NCBI GenBank assembly: GCA_945873095.1
Contig: CAMCBU010000001.1
Location: 1-64,000 of the forward strand
Length of the DNA: 64,000 nt
Source of the DNA: Klebsiella pneumoniae
Lineage (GTDB): Bacteria; Pseudomonadota; Gammaproteobacteria; Steroidobacterales; Steroidobacteraceae
Direction: 5' to 3'
Shown here: positions 23,264 through 31,920 of the stretch, in pieces
Layout of the letters: every line of letters begins with the position of its first letter
Position numbering within the stretch: position 1 is the first letter of the stretch
Notes under the pieces: model-generated
Seen by the model: only the letters and a program-made list of their open reading frames with translations
What the model was told of the DNA's origin: nothing
Databases searched by the model: none
Position numbers and translations under genes: made by a program

Positions 23264-23980
23264 CTAGGCCGGTTGCAAGTGCCGCAGAACACCGAGTGCC
23301 GCCTCGCCGCTGCGATGCGCGAGGGCGTACACCTGCGCGGGAGTCAGACGCGCATCGGCATGGTCGGAGATCATGCGCAGACAGGCGTAGGGGAGGCCGA
23401 ACTCGTGGCAGACCTGCGCCACGGCCGCACCCTCCATTTCGACACAGAGCGCCTCCGGCGTGATCTGCCGAACGCGATTCCGGGCAAGCTCGTCACCGAT
23501 GACCTGATCACCGGTGGCGATCGCGCCGCGGTACAAGCTCGGCGCCGCGCGACCGCCTTGGCGTTCCGCCGCTGCCCAATGCTGGTAGGCATCCTCGAGG
23601 CGTGACGAGAGCGCTGCACAGGCCGGCAGCGCCGCGAGCCCGAGCAGCGGTACCTCAGTGGGCGCAAAGAACGGCCGGGCATCCAGATCATGTTGGAAAA
23701 GTCGATCGGCGAGGACCAGATCGCCGATCTCCAGATGGGCTTGTAGAGCCCCTGCAATCCCAGTGAAAACAACCGCTTGTATCGGATATCTCGAAAGCGC
23801 GTGGGCTGCGGTGGTAGCCGCGGCAACCTTGCCCCAGCGCGAGAACGACAGCACCACCGGTTGCACGCCGATCGTGCCTAGGGTGAATTCGCGGCCGGCA
23901 CCGTGTTGCACCTCGAGCGCCGATAAGCCAGCGCGGATGGCAACCATTTCCTCGGGCATCGCCGACAGCACGAGGATCAT
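23264..23980 (-). CDS. mtnN: 5'-methylthioadenosine/S-adenosylhomocysteine nucleosidase-type phosphorylase-fold enzyme
   Basis: Hydrolyses the glycosidic bond of MTA or SAH to release adenine, recycling methyltransferase by-products. The 238-residue product shows MPEEMVAI at the N-terminus, VVFTGIAGAL, CVEMEGAAVAQVCHEFGLP (nucleoside-binding Met-Glu) and the catalytic Asp in RMISDHAD. The start at 23980 has no Shine-Dalgarno in the AT-rich leader. It is convergent with the plus operon (12-base gap) and divergent from the next gene. A related futalosine hydrolase is the main alternative. Confidence 0.85.
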   Translation of the reverse strand: MILVLSAMPEEMVAIRAGLSALEVQHGAGREFTLGTIGVQPVVLSFSRWGKVAAATTAAHALSRYPIQAVVFTGIAGALQAHLEIGDLVLADRLFQHDLDARPFFAPTEVPLLGLAALPACAALSSRLEDAYQHWAAAERQGGRAAPSLYRGAIATGDQVIGDELARNRVRQITPEALCVEMEGAAVAQVCHEFGLPYACLRMISDHADARLTPAQVYALAHRSGEAALGVLRHLQPA

Positions 23981-24070
23981 ATGCTATTTAACATAATATA
24001 CATTATACGAATATACACATAGAGCACGCAGAGCCCAGAGTGTCGCATTCCTTCGCGTAAACTGCGCGCT
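23981..24070. promoter_or_regulatory. AT-rich divergent promoter region
   Basis: Bases 23981-24020 are almost entirely A/T in an otherwise GC-rich window. They contain TATAAT on the minus strand (24007 to 24002), suitable as a -10 box about 22 bases before the nucleosidase start, and an inverted repeat ATAAT-atac-ATTAT (23993-23997 and 24002-24006). No good -35 box is evident. It should serve the nucleosidase gene and perhaps the hydrolase at 24071. Confidence 0.55.
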
Positions 24071-24841
24071 GTGTCGACCGCCGAATCCCCGTTGCGTTTA
24101 CTCGTTTACAACATCCGTTACGCGACCGGTACCGGCCCGGCTTTCCATCTGCCGTTACCCGGCGCGGGCTACCTGCGCAGCAGTCGGCGTGTGCTCGATG
24201 ACATCACGCAATTCGTGCGGCGCGAGGATCCGGATATCGTCGGGCTCATCGAGGTCGACTCGGGCTCGGTCCGCAGTGGACTCGTGAACCAGGCTGAGTA
24301 CATCGCAGACCGGCTCGGTCATTACACCGCCTACGAGTGCAAATACGGCTCGGCCTCGATCAACCATCAGCTGCCCATCGTGCGCAAGCAAGGCAACGCG
24401 ATCTTGGCGGCACCGCGAGTCACCGGCGAGCGCTTCCATTACTTTCCGACCGGCATCAAACGGCTGATCATCGAGATGGAGCTCGACGACGTCTGCATCT
24501 TTCTCGTTCACCTGTCGTTGCGATACCGACATCGTCAGGAGCAACTGCGCCACCTGCACGACTTGATTTTGAAGGCGCAAAAGCCCGTCGTCGTCGCCGG
24601 AGATTTCAACACCTTTTCGGGCACCAACGAGCTCTATCTGTTCATGAGTGCCACGGGTCTGCGCAGTGCGAACGTCGGCGGGCTCGCCTCGTTTCCCTCG
24701 CGCTATCCGCAATTCGAGCTCGATTTTGTGCTCGTATCGCGCGAGATCGACATACTCGATTTTCGAATACCCGATGTCCGGCTCTCGGATCATCGTCCCA
24801 TCGTGTGCGACTTTCGAATTAGACGTGAGGCTGTCTCATGA
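24071..24841 (+). CDS. Endonuclease/exonuclease/phosphatase (EEP)-family protein
   Basis: A metal-dependent phosphodiesterase-fold protein of 256 residues. Expected active-site blocks are present: LLVYNIRYATG at the N-terminus, the metal-binding Glu in VGLIEVDSGS, VVVAGDFNTFSG (Asp/Asn) and RLSDHRPIVCDF (Asp/His). GTG is the only suitable start. No signal peptide is seen, so it is likely cytosolic. The substrate could be nucleic acid, a sugar phosphate or a sphingomyelin-like ester. Its stop overlaps the next start as ATGA. Confidence 0.82.
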   Translation: MSTAESPLRLLVYNIRYATGTGPAFHLPLPGAGYLRSSRRVLDDITQFVRREDPDIVGLIEVDSGSVRSGLVNQAEYIADRLGHYTAYECKYGSASINHQLPIVRKQGNAILAAPRVTGERFHYFPTGIKRLIIEMELDDVCIFLVHLSLRYRHRQEQLRHLHDLILKAQKPVVVAGDFNTFSGTNELYLFMSATGLRSANVGGLASFPSRYPQFELDFVLVSREIDILDFRIPDVRLSDHRPIVCDFRIRREAVS

Positions 24842-26871
24842 CTGCGACATGCTGGACCCGAACTGAAGATACCGACGGCGTCGTCTGGCTGCTGCTCGAT
24901 CGACCCGGCAGCTCGACCAACGCGCTCTCGAAGCGGGTGCTCGAGGAGCTCGATGGCATCTTGCGCGAACTCGCTCTCGCCGCTCCGCGCGGTCTCGTCA
25001 TCGGCTCGGCGAAAGCCTCCGGCTTCATCGCCGGCGCCGATATCAAAGAATTCACCACCTTGAGCAGCGTCGATGAAGCGCGTCGTCTCGTGCGCGCGGG
25101 TCAATCGGTGTTCGATCGCCTCGAGGCGCTGCCGTGTCCGACGGTTGCGATGATCGAGGGCTTCGCCTTGGGCGGTGGGCTCGAGTTGGCGCTGGCCTGC
25201 CGGCATCGGGTCGCGCTCGACGATGGCCGACTGACACTCGGTTTGCCGGAGGTCATGCTCGGTATTCACCCGGGATTCGGTGGTACCGTGCGCGCCGTGC
25301 GCCTGCTGGGCGCAGCGACGGCGCTCGATTTGATGTTGACGGGTCGCAATTTGCGGGCCGATAAAGCGCGCAAGATCGGCTTGATCGACGCGCTCGCACC
25401 CGATACCGAAACGCTCAAGACCTTGGCGCGCGACTTCGCCTTGAACCCGCGGACTCCCCATCGACCGCCGCTGCTGCAGCGAGCCTTGTCGTGGGCACTG
25501 GTGCGCCCTTTCATCAAGCCCAAATTGCTCGCCCAGGTTCGCCAGAAAGCGCGCCAAGAGCACTACCCTGCCCCCTATGCCCTCATCGAGTTGTGGTCGA
25601 AATATGGCGCCAAGGGTACGGTCGCTTACGAGGCGGAGGCGGATTCCATCGCTCGATTATTTTTGACAGCTACCGCGCGAAATCTCGTTCGGGTGTTCCT
25701 GTTGCAAGATGCGCTCAAAGCGCAAGGTGACAAAGCACTCCAAGCTGCCGAGCGCGTCCATGTCATCGGCGCGGGTGTCATGGGCGCCGATATCGCCGCG
25801 CTCTGCGCGACGCGTGGCCTGCAAGTGACGCTGCAAGATCGCGATGCGGCGATCGTCGAGACCGCCGTTGCGCAACAACATGCCAAGATGACCGAGCGCA
25901 TCAAAGATCCGGTGCGACGCGATGCAGCCATCGCGCGGCTGCGCGCCGACGTCGAAGGCGCCACCGTGGGCGAGGCGGATGTCGTGATCGAAGCGATCGT
26001 CGAACGCGCCGAGGTCAAGCGCAGCGTTTTCGCCGCGCTCGAGCCACGGTTGAAGGACGATGCGATCCTCGCGACCAACACCTCCTCGATCCAGCTCGAA
26101 GACTTGAGCGTCGCCCTGCAGCGGCCCGAACGACTTGTGGGCCTGCATTTTTTCAATCCGGTCGCCTTGATGCCTCTCGTCGAGGTCGTTCGGGGGACTT
26201 CGACCCATGAAATCACGATGAATCGCGCGATCAATCTCGCTCGATGTCTTGACAAGCTGCCGTTGCCTTGTCGCAGTGCGCCGGGATTTTTGGTGAATCG
26301 TGTCCTCGTGCCCTATATGTTTGAAGCCATGTATGCCGCGCAGGAGGGGATTTCAAAAGAGATCATCGATCGCGCCGCGATGGAGTTCGGCATGCCCGTG
26401 GGTCCGGTTGAACTCTCCGACATGGTGGGGCTCGATGTGTGCTTACACGTCGGTACGATCGTCGCCGACGCACTGGGTAAAGCGACTCCCGACCTCGCGT
26501 CACTCAAAGAATTGATTGCCGCGGGCAAGCTCGGCAAAAAGTCCGGCGAGGGTCTTTATCAGTGGGTGTCGGACAAGCCGCAGCGGGCGTCGACTGCCGG
26601 CGTGCCACCTGCTGACCTGCAAGATCGATTGATGCTGATTCTGGCCAACGAGTGTGTCGCTGCACTGCGTGAGGCGCTCGTCGATCGTGAAGAGTTCATC
26701 GATGCCGGAGTGATCTTCGGTGCCGGTTACGCGCCCTTTCGCGGCGGACCGCTACAGGCGGCCCGCCAGCGTGGTATCGAGGAGTGCGTGCAGCGGCTGC
26801 AAGAGCTGGCAGCGCGTTACGGTGCCCGCTTTACGCCCGACCCCGGTTGGGAGCGCCTGCGCTCAAATTGA
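24838..26871 (+). CDS. FadB/FadJ-type enoyl-CoA hydratase/3-hydroxyacyl-CoA dehydrogenase
   Basis: Bifunctional beta-oxidation protein, 677 residues, slightly shorter than classical FadB or FadJ. The N-terminal crotonase domain (to about 190) has IAGADIKEF (oxyanion hole), EGFALGGGLELALAC and LPEVMLGIHPGFGGTVR with both catalytic Glu positions. The middle has the NAD-binding VIGAGVMGADIA and GLHFFNPVALMPLVEVV with the catalytic His. The C-terminal dehydrogenase domain ends near FRGGPLQ. No thiolase gene adjoins it. Its 3' end overlaps the convergent holB gene by 41 bases. Confidence 0.93.
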   Translation: MTATCWTRTEDTDGVVWLLLDRPGSSTNALSKRVLEELDGILRELALAAPRGLVIGSAKASGFIAGADIKEFTTLSSVDEARRLVRAGQSVFDRLEALPCPTVAMIEGFALGGGLELALACRHRVALDDGRLTLGLPEVMLGIHPGFGGTVRAVRLLGAATALDLMLTGRNLRADKARKIGLIDALAPDTETLKTLARDFALNPRTPHRPPLLQRALSWALVRPFIKPKLLAQVRQKARQEHYPAPYALIELWSKYGAKGTVAYEAEADSIARLFLTATARNLVRVFLLQDALKAQGDKALQAAERVHVIGAGVMGADIAALCATRGLQVTLQDRDAAIVETAVAQQHAKMTERIKDPVRRDAAIARLRADVEGATVGEADVVIEAIVERAEVKRSVFAALEPRLKDDAILATNTSSIQLEDLSVALQRPERLVGLHFFNPVALMPLVEVVRGTSTHEITMNRAINLARCLDKLPLPCRSAPGFLVNRVLVPYMFEAMYAAQEGISKEIIDRAAMEFGMPVGPVELSDMVGLDVCLHVGTIVADALGKATPDLASLKELIAAGKLGKKSGEGLYQWVSDKPQRASTAGVPPADLQDRLMLILANECVAALREALVDREEFIDAGVIFGAGYAPFRGGPLQAARQRGIEECVQRLQELAARYGARFTPDPGWERLRSN

Positions 26872-27787
26872 GCCGCCATAACAAGCGCTCGAGCGCGAGC
26901 GGCTTGTTGATGGGCGAGTCGATCCACTGTCGCGCTTCGCGCAGTGGCTCGTGCAGATCGAGCAACCGCGCGGCGAAGTCTGTCTGGTCCGTGGCGACAC
27001 ACTGACGGAGCTGCTGCAGCAACCAATGCTCCATGCAGGCGATACGCCAGCCGTAATGCTCCTTGCCCCAGATTTCGGCGGTCTCGATGGCATCGAGGTT
27101 GCCGCTTTTGGCTCGCTCGAGCACTCGGACGGTCTCGTCATACAACGCCACGATCGCCGCAGAATCCACCTCGAGTGCGGTCAGCGGGTTGGCGCCGATC
27201 ACCGCCAGCACCCGCCGCCAATCGATCGAGTCGTCGCGCTGACTTTGCAGCCACTGCACCGATGCGGTCTCGCTGGGCGGTGCGATCCGAATGCGGGTGC
27301 AGCGACTCTGCACCGTCGGCGGCAGACGCTTGGCCTCGCCACTGACGAGGATCAACACCGACCCCGGCGTCGGCTCTTCGAGGGTCTTCAGCAACGCATT
27401 CGCTGCGGCGCGATTAAGCTTCTCGGCAGGGGACACGATGGCCACCTTGCGACCCGCGCCGTAGGCCGTTAACGCGAACTCAGCCGTCAAATCGCGAACT
27501 TGATCCACCCGGATTTCTTTGGAATCTTCAATGGGTCGCAGCACGAGACAGTCCGGCTGCTCGTCCGCCATCACCCGACGGCAGCTGCGACAGCCACCGC
27601 AGGGCCGCTGTTCGAGCGCTTGTTCGCAATAGAAGTGGGCCGCCAACCAATACGCCAACCACTCACCGCCCTGCCCCGGCGATGCCGTGATCAACAGCGC
27701 GTGCGAGAGACGATCTTGGGTGATCGCCTCGCGCAACTGTGCCTCGGCCTCGGCAAGCCAAGGAATCGGCGTCGTCAGCGGCAGCAT
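26831..27787 (-). CDS. holB: DNA polymerase III delta-prime subunit
   Basis: Clamp-loader subunit, 318 residues. It has the AAA+ fold with a degenerate P-loop (TASPGQGGEW), a four-Cys zinc module (Cys then PCGGCRSCRRV), EKLNRAAANALLKTLEEP and the sensor-type SRCTRIRI. ATG 27787 is chosen because upstream sequence belongs to tmk; four bases separate the two genes. Last gene of the fab-mltG-tmk-holB operon, an order seen in many Gammaproteobacteria. Confidence 0.93.
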   Translation of the reverse strand: MLPLTTPIPWLAEAEAQLREAITQDRLSHALLITASPGQGGEWLAYWLAAHFYCEQALEQRPCGGCRSCRRVMADEQPDCLVLRPIEDSKEIRVDQVRDLTAEFALTAYGAGRKVAIVSPAEKLNRAAANALLKTLEEPTPGSVLILVSGEAKRLPPTVQSRCTRIRIAPPSETASVQWLQSQRDDSIDWRRVLAVIGANPLTALEVDSAAIVALYDETVRVLERAKSGNLDAIETAEIWGKEHYGWRIACMEHWLLQQLRQCVATDQTDFAARLLDLHEPLREARQWIDSPINKPLALERLLWRLNLSAGAPNRGRA

Positions 27788-27791
27788 GGGC

Positions 27792-28460
27792 TCAAGCCTC
27801 GCCGCGCCGCGTGAGCGTGCTTTGCAATGCAGCCTGTGCGACCGACACGACCGCCTCGAGCGGTCGAGTCGCATCGATGACGACGAACCGCTGAGGCTCG
27901 GCGGCCGCCCGATGCAAATAGGCGCGACGCACGCGCTCGAAGAACTCGATGGTTTCACTCTCGAAGCGATCGACCACGACCTCGCCACGCACGATACGGC
28001 GTTGTCGCGCCCGCTCCAGTCCGACCATCACCGGCACATCTAACAGCAAAGTCAGATCGGGCTCGAGACCGGCGTGCACCTCTCGCGCAAGCTGTTCGAT
28101 CCACTCGGCATCGACTGAGCGCCCGGCACCTTGATAGGCCCGAGTCGCGTCGGTATAGCGATCGCAGATGATCCACTCACCGCGTATCAGCGCCGGACGG
28201 ATCCGATTCTCGATATGGATGGAGCGCGCCGCGAACATCAGCAGCGTTTCAGCAACGGGCGAAATCGTTTCGGATCCACGCGATAGCAAGATACCGCGCA
28301 GTTGCTCCGCGAGCGTCGTTCCGCCCGGTTCACGCGTTGCCTGTACCGTATACCCGCGCGCCTCGAGGAGCGCCAGCAACGCGGCAGCGACCGTGGTTTT
28401 GCCCGCTCCCTCGATCCCTTCCAAGGTGACGAATCCGCCTTTCATGGATGGCCCGCTCAC
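27792..28460 (-). CDS. tmk: Thymidylate kinase
   Basis: Phosphorylates dTMP to dTDP. The 222-residue product has the P-loop GIEGAGKTT, the DR motif in ICDRYTDATRAYQGAGR, and a lid region with RQRRIVRGEVVVDRFE. GTG 28460 overlaps the mltG stop as GTGA; the internal ATG 28445 (Met-Lys-Gly-Gly) is the alternative and matches the usual family N-terminus. Confidence 0.95.
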   Translation of the reverse strand: MSGPSMKGGFVTLEGIEGAGKTTVAAALLALLEARGYTVQATREPGGTTLAEQLRGILLSRGSETISPVAETLLMFAARSIHIENRIRPALIRGEWIICDRYTDATRAYQGAGRSVDAEWIEQLAREVHAGLEPDLTLLLDVPVMVGLERARQRRIVRGEVVVDRFESETIEFFERVRRAYLHRAAAEPQRFVVIDATRPLEAVVSVAQAALQSTLTRRGEA

Positions 28461-29488
28461 GAGCCTGATGCGGGAGTCGACGCGCGCGCCATCTTTTGAC
28501 GCTCGAGCATGGCTCGAACGGCCAAACGATGCTCGGCGTAGGTCTTGGAGAATCGATGCGAGCCGTCTGCATCGCCCGTGGCGACAAAGAAAAGATCACC
28601 TGTGATGTCGGGCTGTAACGCAGCCCGCAGCGCCGACTCGCTCGGCAAGGCGATCGGTGTCGGTGGTAGTCCGCGACGGGTGTAGGTGTTGTACGGGGTA
28701 TCGGTCGTGAGATGAACGCGACGGATATTGCCATCGTACTGAGCGCCAAGGCCGTAAATGACCGTTGGATCCGATTGCAGTCGCATACCCAAGCGAAGAC
28801 GCGACACGAACACCCCGGCGACGCGCGGCCGTTCCGAGGCAACACCGGATTCTTTCTCGATGATCGACGCGAGCACCAGCGCTTGCTCGGGAGTGTCGAT
28901 GGGCAAGCCCGGCGCACGATCGTCCCACAGACGCGCGAGCAAATCAGTCATACGCCGATACGCAAGCAGCAGCAGCTCGCGATCAGAAGTGCCGGCGGCG
29001 AAGCGATACGTGTCGGGAAAAAAACGGCCCTCAGGGTGTCCCGCTAGCCCGAGCTCGCGCATGAGCTCGGTGTCGCTCAGGCCACGCAGCGTCACCTTGA
29101 TCTCCGGATGGATCTCGAGTGCGCGTCGAAAATCAGCCAAGCGCGTCCCCTCGATCACCGTCAAAGATTCGAGGATGACCCTGCCGTCGTTCAACTGCAG
29201 CACGATTTGCCGAGGCGTCGCACCGGCGGGGATCGCGTAGCGCCCCGTTTTCAAAATGAAGCGCGGATACTGCCAGCGGAGCCATCTTTCGACGACGCTC
29301 GGATGTCGCAGTGCGCCGGCGTCTGCCAGCCGTTGCAGACTCCCCCTCAGACTGTCGCCTTTGGCGACACGCAGTTCGATCATCGACTCTCGCGTGCCCG
29401 CGCGATCGAGAACCGATTCGAGCCACAGCCAGCCCGCGCCCGCTACGAGCGCAAGACTCAGCAGGACGGCGACGAGAAGACGGCGCAT
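28457..29488 (-). CDS. mltG: Endolytic murein transglycosylase MltG
   Basis: Inner-membrane lytic transglycosylase that cuts nascent peptidoglycan and ends glycan strands. The 343-residue product has one N-terminal membrane helix (about 3-24), a LysM-like region, and the YceG catalytic core with the catalytic Glu in LASIIEKESG, followed by VFVSRLRLGMRLQSDPTVIYG and PYNTYTRRGLPPTPI. Its start overlaps the fabF stop by one base. The pabC gene often found between fabF and mltG is absent. Confidence 0.95.
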   Translation of the reverse strand: MRRLLVAVLLSLALVAGAGWLWLESVLDRAGTRESMIELRVAKGDSLRGSLQRLADAGALRHPSVVERWLRWQYPRFILKTGRYAIPAGATPRQIVLQLNDGRVILESLTVIEGTRLADFRRALEIHPEIKVTLRGLSDTELMRELGLAGHPEGRFFPDTYRFAAGTSDRELLLLAYRRMTDLLARLWDDRAPGLPIDTPEQALVLASIIEKESGVASERPRVAGVFVSRLRLGMRLQSDPTVIYGLGAQYDGNIRRVHLTTDTPYNTYTRRGLPPTPIALPSESALRAALQPDITGDLFFVATGDADGSHRFSKTYAEHRLAVRAMLERQKMARASTPASGS

Positions 29489-30735
29489 CAGCCGCGAAAG
29501 CGACTGAAGATCAGCGTGCCGTTGGTGCCGCCGAAGCCGAAGGAATTCGACATGGCAACGTCGATCGGCATCGGGCGGGCGGTGTTCGGCACGTAGTCGA
29601 GATCACACTCGGCGTCGGGTTCGTGCAGGTTGATCGTCGGCGGTGCGACTTGATCACGCACCGCGAGCACCGAGAAGATCGCCTCGACGACGCCCGCTGC
29701 TCCCAACAAATGCCCCGTCATCGACTTGGTCGAACTCACGGCCAGCTGGTAGGCGTGATCACCGAACGCCCTCTTGATCGCGACGGTCTCGGCGCGATCA
29801 CCGAGATTGGTCGAAGTCGCGTGAGCGTTGAGATAGCCGACCGACGCAGCCGAGATCGCCGCATCGCGCAGCGCGTTACGCATCGCAAGCCCTGCCCCAG
29901 CGCCATCTTCCGGTGGCGCGGTGATGTGATAAGCGTCACCGCTCATGCCGAAACCGATCAGCTCGGCATAGATCCGGGCGCCGCGACGACGCGCATGCTC
30001 GAGCTCTTCGAGCACCAAGGCACCGCCACCATCGGCGGCCACGAATCCGTCGCGCTCACGATCCCATGGACGCGAGGCGCCTTGCGGGTCGTCGTTCCGT
30101 TGCGACAGCGCCTTGGCTTGCGAGAAACCCGCGATCCCTAGCTTGGTCGTCGACATCTCGCCGCCGCCGGCGAGGATCAGATCGGCGTCGCCGTACTGGA
30201 TGGTACGCAGGCCAAGACCGATCGCGTGGGTCGAGGTGGTACACGCCGTGACGACGCCGAGATTCGGCCCGCGCAAGCCGTAGCGGATCGACAAATGCCC
30301 CGAGATCATGTTGATGATCGACGAAGGAATGAAAAACGGCGAAATTTTGCGCGGGCTGCCGCTCGCCAGCAGCGTGTCGTACTCAGACTCGATGGTCGAT
30401 AGACCGCCGATGCCGGCGCCCGTGATGACGCCGCAACGCTCTTGATCGACAGCGGCGAAATCCACGCCGGCGTCGGTGACCGCTTGGATGCCCGCCGCTA
30501 CGCCGTAGTGGATGAACTCGTCCATCCGACGGGCTTCCTTCGGGGGAATATATTGACCGACGTCGAAATCACGAACCGCGCCACCGATGCGAGTGGCGTA
30601 ATGGGTGGTGTCGAAGCGGCTGATCAAACCGATACCGCTCTCTCCGCGCAAGATCGCGCTCCACGCGGAGTCGATGGTGCTACCGACGGGAGAGACGATA
30701 CCCAGCCCCGTCACAACGACGCGACGTTTGCTCAT
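29488..30735 (-). CDS. fabF: Beta-ketoacyl-ACP synthase II
   Basis: Condensing enzyme of fatty acid elongation, 415 residues. It has RRVVVTGLGIVSPVG at the N-terminus, the active-site Cys in VVTACTTSTHAIG (the usual ACATG appears as ACTTS), the first catalytic His in YLNAHATSTNLGD and the second in STKSMTGHLLGAAG, then SFGFGGTNGTL. The two-residue change after the nucleophile is tolerated in some homologues. Separated from acpP by a 57-base gap holding a stem-loop. Confidence 0.95.
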   Translation of the reverse strand: MSKRRVVVTGLGIVSPVGSTIDSAWSAILRGESGIGLISRFDTTHYATRIGGAVRDFDVGQYIPPKEARRMDEFIHYGVAAGIQAVTDAGVDFAAVDQERCGVITGAGIGGLSTIESEYDTLLASGSPRKISPFFIPSSIINMISGHLSIRYGLRGPNLGVVTACTTSTHAIGLGLRTIQYGDADLILAGGGEMSTTKLGIAGFSQAKALSQRNDDPQGASRPWDRERDGFVAADGGGALVLEELEHARRRGARIYAELIGFGMSGDAYHITAPPEDGAGAGLAMRNALRDAAISAASVGYLNAHATSTNLGDRAETVAIKRAFGDHAYQLAVSSTKSMTGHLLGAAGVVEAIFSVLAVRDQVAPPTINLHEPDAECDLDYVPNTARPMPIDVAMSNSFGFGGTNGTLIFSRFRG

Positions 30736-30750
30736 GACTTCCCTAAAAGC

Positions 30751-30775
30751 CGAAGGCCGGCTTGCGCCGGCCTCG
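30751..30775 (-). terminator. acpP-fabF intergenic stem-loop, probable attenuator
   Basis: Read on the minus strand, a GC-rich stem of about 11 bp with a GCAA tetraloop is followed by CTTTTA. It lies between the acpP stop and the fabF start. Partial termination here would give more acpP than fabF mRNA, consistent with the high demand for acyl carrier protein; this is inference. Confidence 0.65.
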
Positions 30776-30792
30776 GTGGTGGACCTTAGGAC

Positions 30793-31032
30793 TCAGGCCT
30801 TGCGGCGGGCCGTAACGTAATCGATGGCCTGCTGCACCGTCGTGATCTTTTCGGCGTCTTCGTCCGGGATTTCCGTCTCGAACTCTTCTTCCAACGCCAT
30901 CACGAGTTCCACGGTATCGAGCGAATCGGCGCCGAGATCGTCGACGAACGAGGCATTGGGGGTCACTTGTTCCAGTTTCACGCCCAACTGCTCGGCAACA
31001 ATGGCTTTGACTTGATCTTCGACAGTGCTCAT
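30793..31032 (-). CDS. acpP: Acyl carrier protein
   Basis: Carries growing acyl chains on 4'-phosphopantetheine. The 79-residue acidic product has the attachment Ser in [22 protein letters not shown] and the helix ending [20 protein letters not shown] 31032 gives the standard length; the in-frame upstream extension is not ACP-like. TACAAT on the minus strand at 31103-31098 may be a -10 box of its own promoter in the 138-base gap after fabG. Confidence 0.97.
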   Translation of the reverse strand: MSTVEDQVKAIVAEQLGVKLEQVTPNASFVDDLGADSLDTVELVMALEEEFETEIPDEDAEKITTVQQAIDYVTARRKA

Positions 31033-31170
31033 CTGTGATGTGTCCTCTAAACGACCTGTAATGGCCACCGACCCGAAACGGGCCAGCGACTGCGGGTATT
31101 GTAGGCCAAGGGGGGTACAAAATCACCCGAAGGGGTCAAAGTGACTGAAATTTATGAGAAAACCGCTCGT
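31033..31170 (-). promoter_or_regulatory. fabG-acpP intergenic region
   Basis: The gap holds, on the minus strand, a small hairpin ACCC-cttc-GGGT (31136 to 31125) followed by a short T-run just after fabG, and downstream a TACAAT (31103-31098) that could act as a -10 element for acpP. Together they suggest acpP has its own transcript as well as read-through from fabG. Both signals are weak by eye. Confidence 0.4.
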
Positions 31171-31920
31171 TCAAGGCATGTACATACCGCCATTCACGTG
31201 CAGGGTTTGACCCGTCACGTAGGCTCCCGATGGGGCAACCAGGTAGAGCACTGCCATCGCGATGTCCCGCGGATCGCCCAGTCGCGCGAGCGGAATACCC
31301 GCCGCGAGCGCCAGTCGCTGATCCTCCGGTAACACGCGTGTCATGTCCGTATCGATGAAACCGGGCGCCACGGCGTTGACCGTGATACCGCGACTGGCCA
31401 CCTCCCGCGCCAACGACTTCGTAAAGCCGATGACGCCCGCTTTGGCTGCGGCGTAGTTGGTTTGGCCGGCATTGCCCATCGACCCGACCACCGAGGTGAT
31501 GCTGACGATACGGCCGTAACGTTGCTTCATCATGTGTCGCATACAGGCGCGACTGAGGCGAAACACCGAGGTGAGATCGGTCAATAAAACCTCATCCCAC
31601 TCCTGTGGCTTCATCCGCACGAGTAAATTGTCGCGCGTCACGCCCGCGTTGTTGATGAGGATGTCCGGCTGCTCGCCACGCGCCTCGAGGTCCTCGAGCA
31701 ACGCCGCCACCGAAGCCGCATCGGTCACATCGAGTACCGCGCCGCGACCCAGGGAGCCGAGCGCATCACCGATCGCATCGGCACCGGTTGCCGTGGTCGC
31801 CGTTCCGATCACTTTGGCGCCCGACGCGCCGAGCACCTGGGCGATCGCCGCCCCGATACCACGGCTAGCTCCCGTCACCAGTGCCACGCGCCCCTGTAAA
31901 TCCGGTGTGTGCGAAGTCAT
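31171..31920 (-). CDS. fabG: 3-oxoacyl-ACP reductase
   Basis: NADPH-dependent reductase of fatty acid synthesis, 249 residues, SDR fold. It has VTGASRGIGAAIA (cofactor), NNAGVTRDNLLVRM, the catalytic Ser in VSITSVVGSMGNAGQTNYAAAKAG with Tyr and Lys, and NAVAPGFIDTDMT. The ATG overlaps the fabD stop by four bases. Context in the fab operon separates it from other SDRs. Confidence 0.96.
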   Translation of the reverse strand: MTSHTPDLQGRVALVTGASRGIGAAIAQVLGASGAKVIGTATTATGADAIGDALGSLGRGAVLDVTDAASVAALLEDLEARGEQPDILINNAGVTRDNLLVRMKPQEWDEVLLTDLTSVFRLSRACMRHMMKQRYGRIVSITSVVGSMGNAGQTNYAAAKAGVIGFTKSLAREVASRGITVNAVAPGFIDTDMTRVLPEDQRLALAAGIPLARLGDPRDIAMAVLYLVAPSGAYVTGQTLHVNGGMYMP

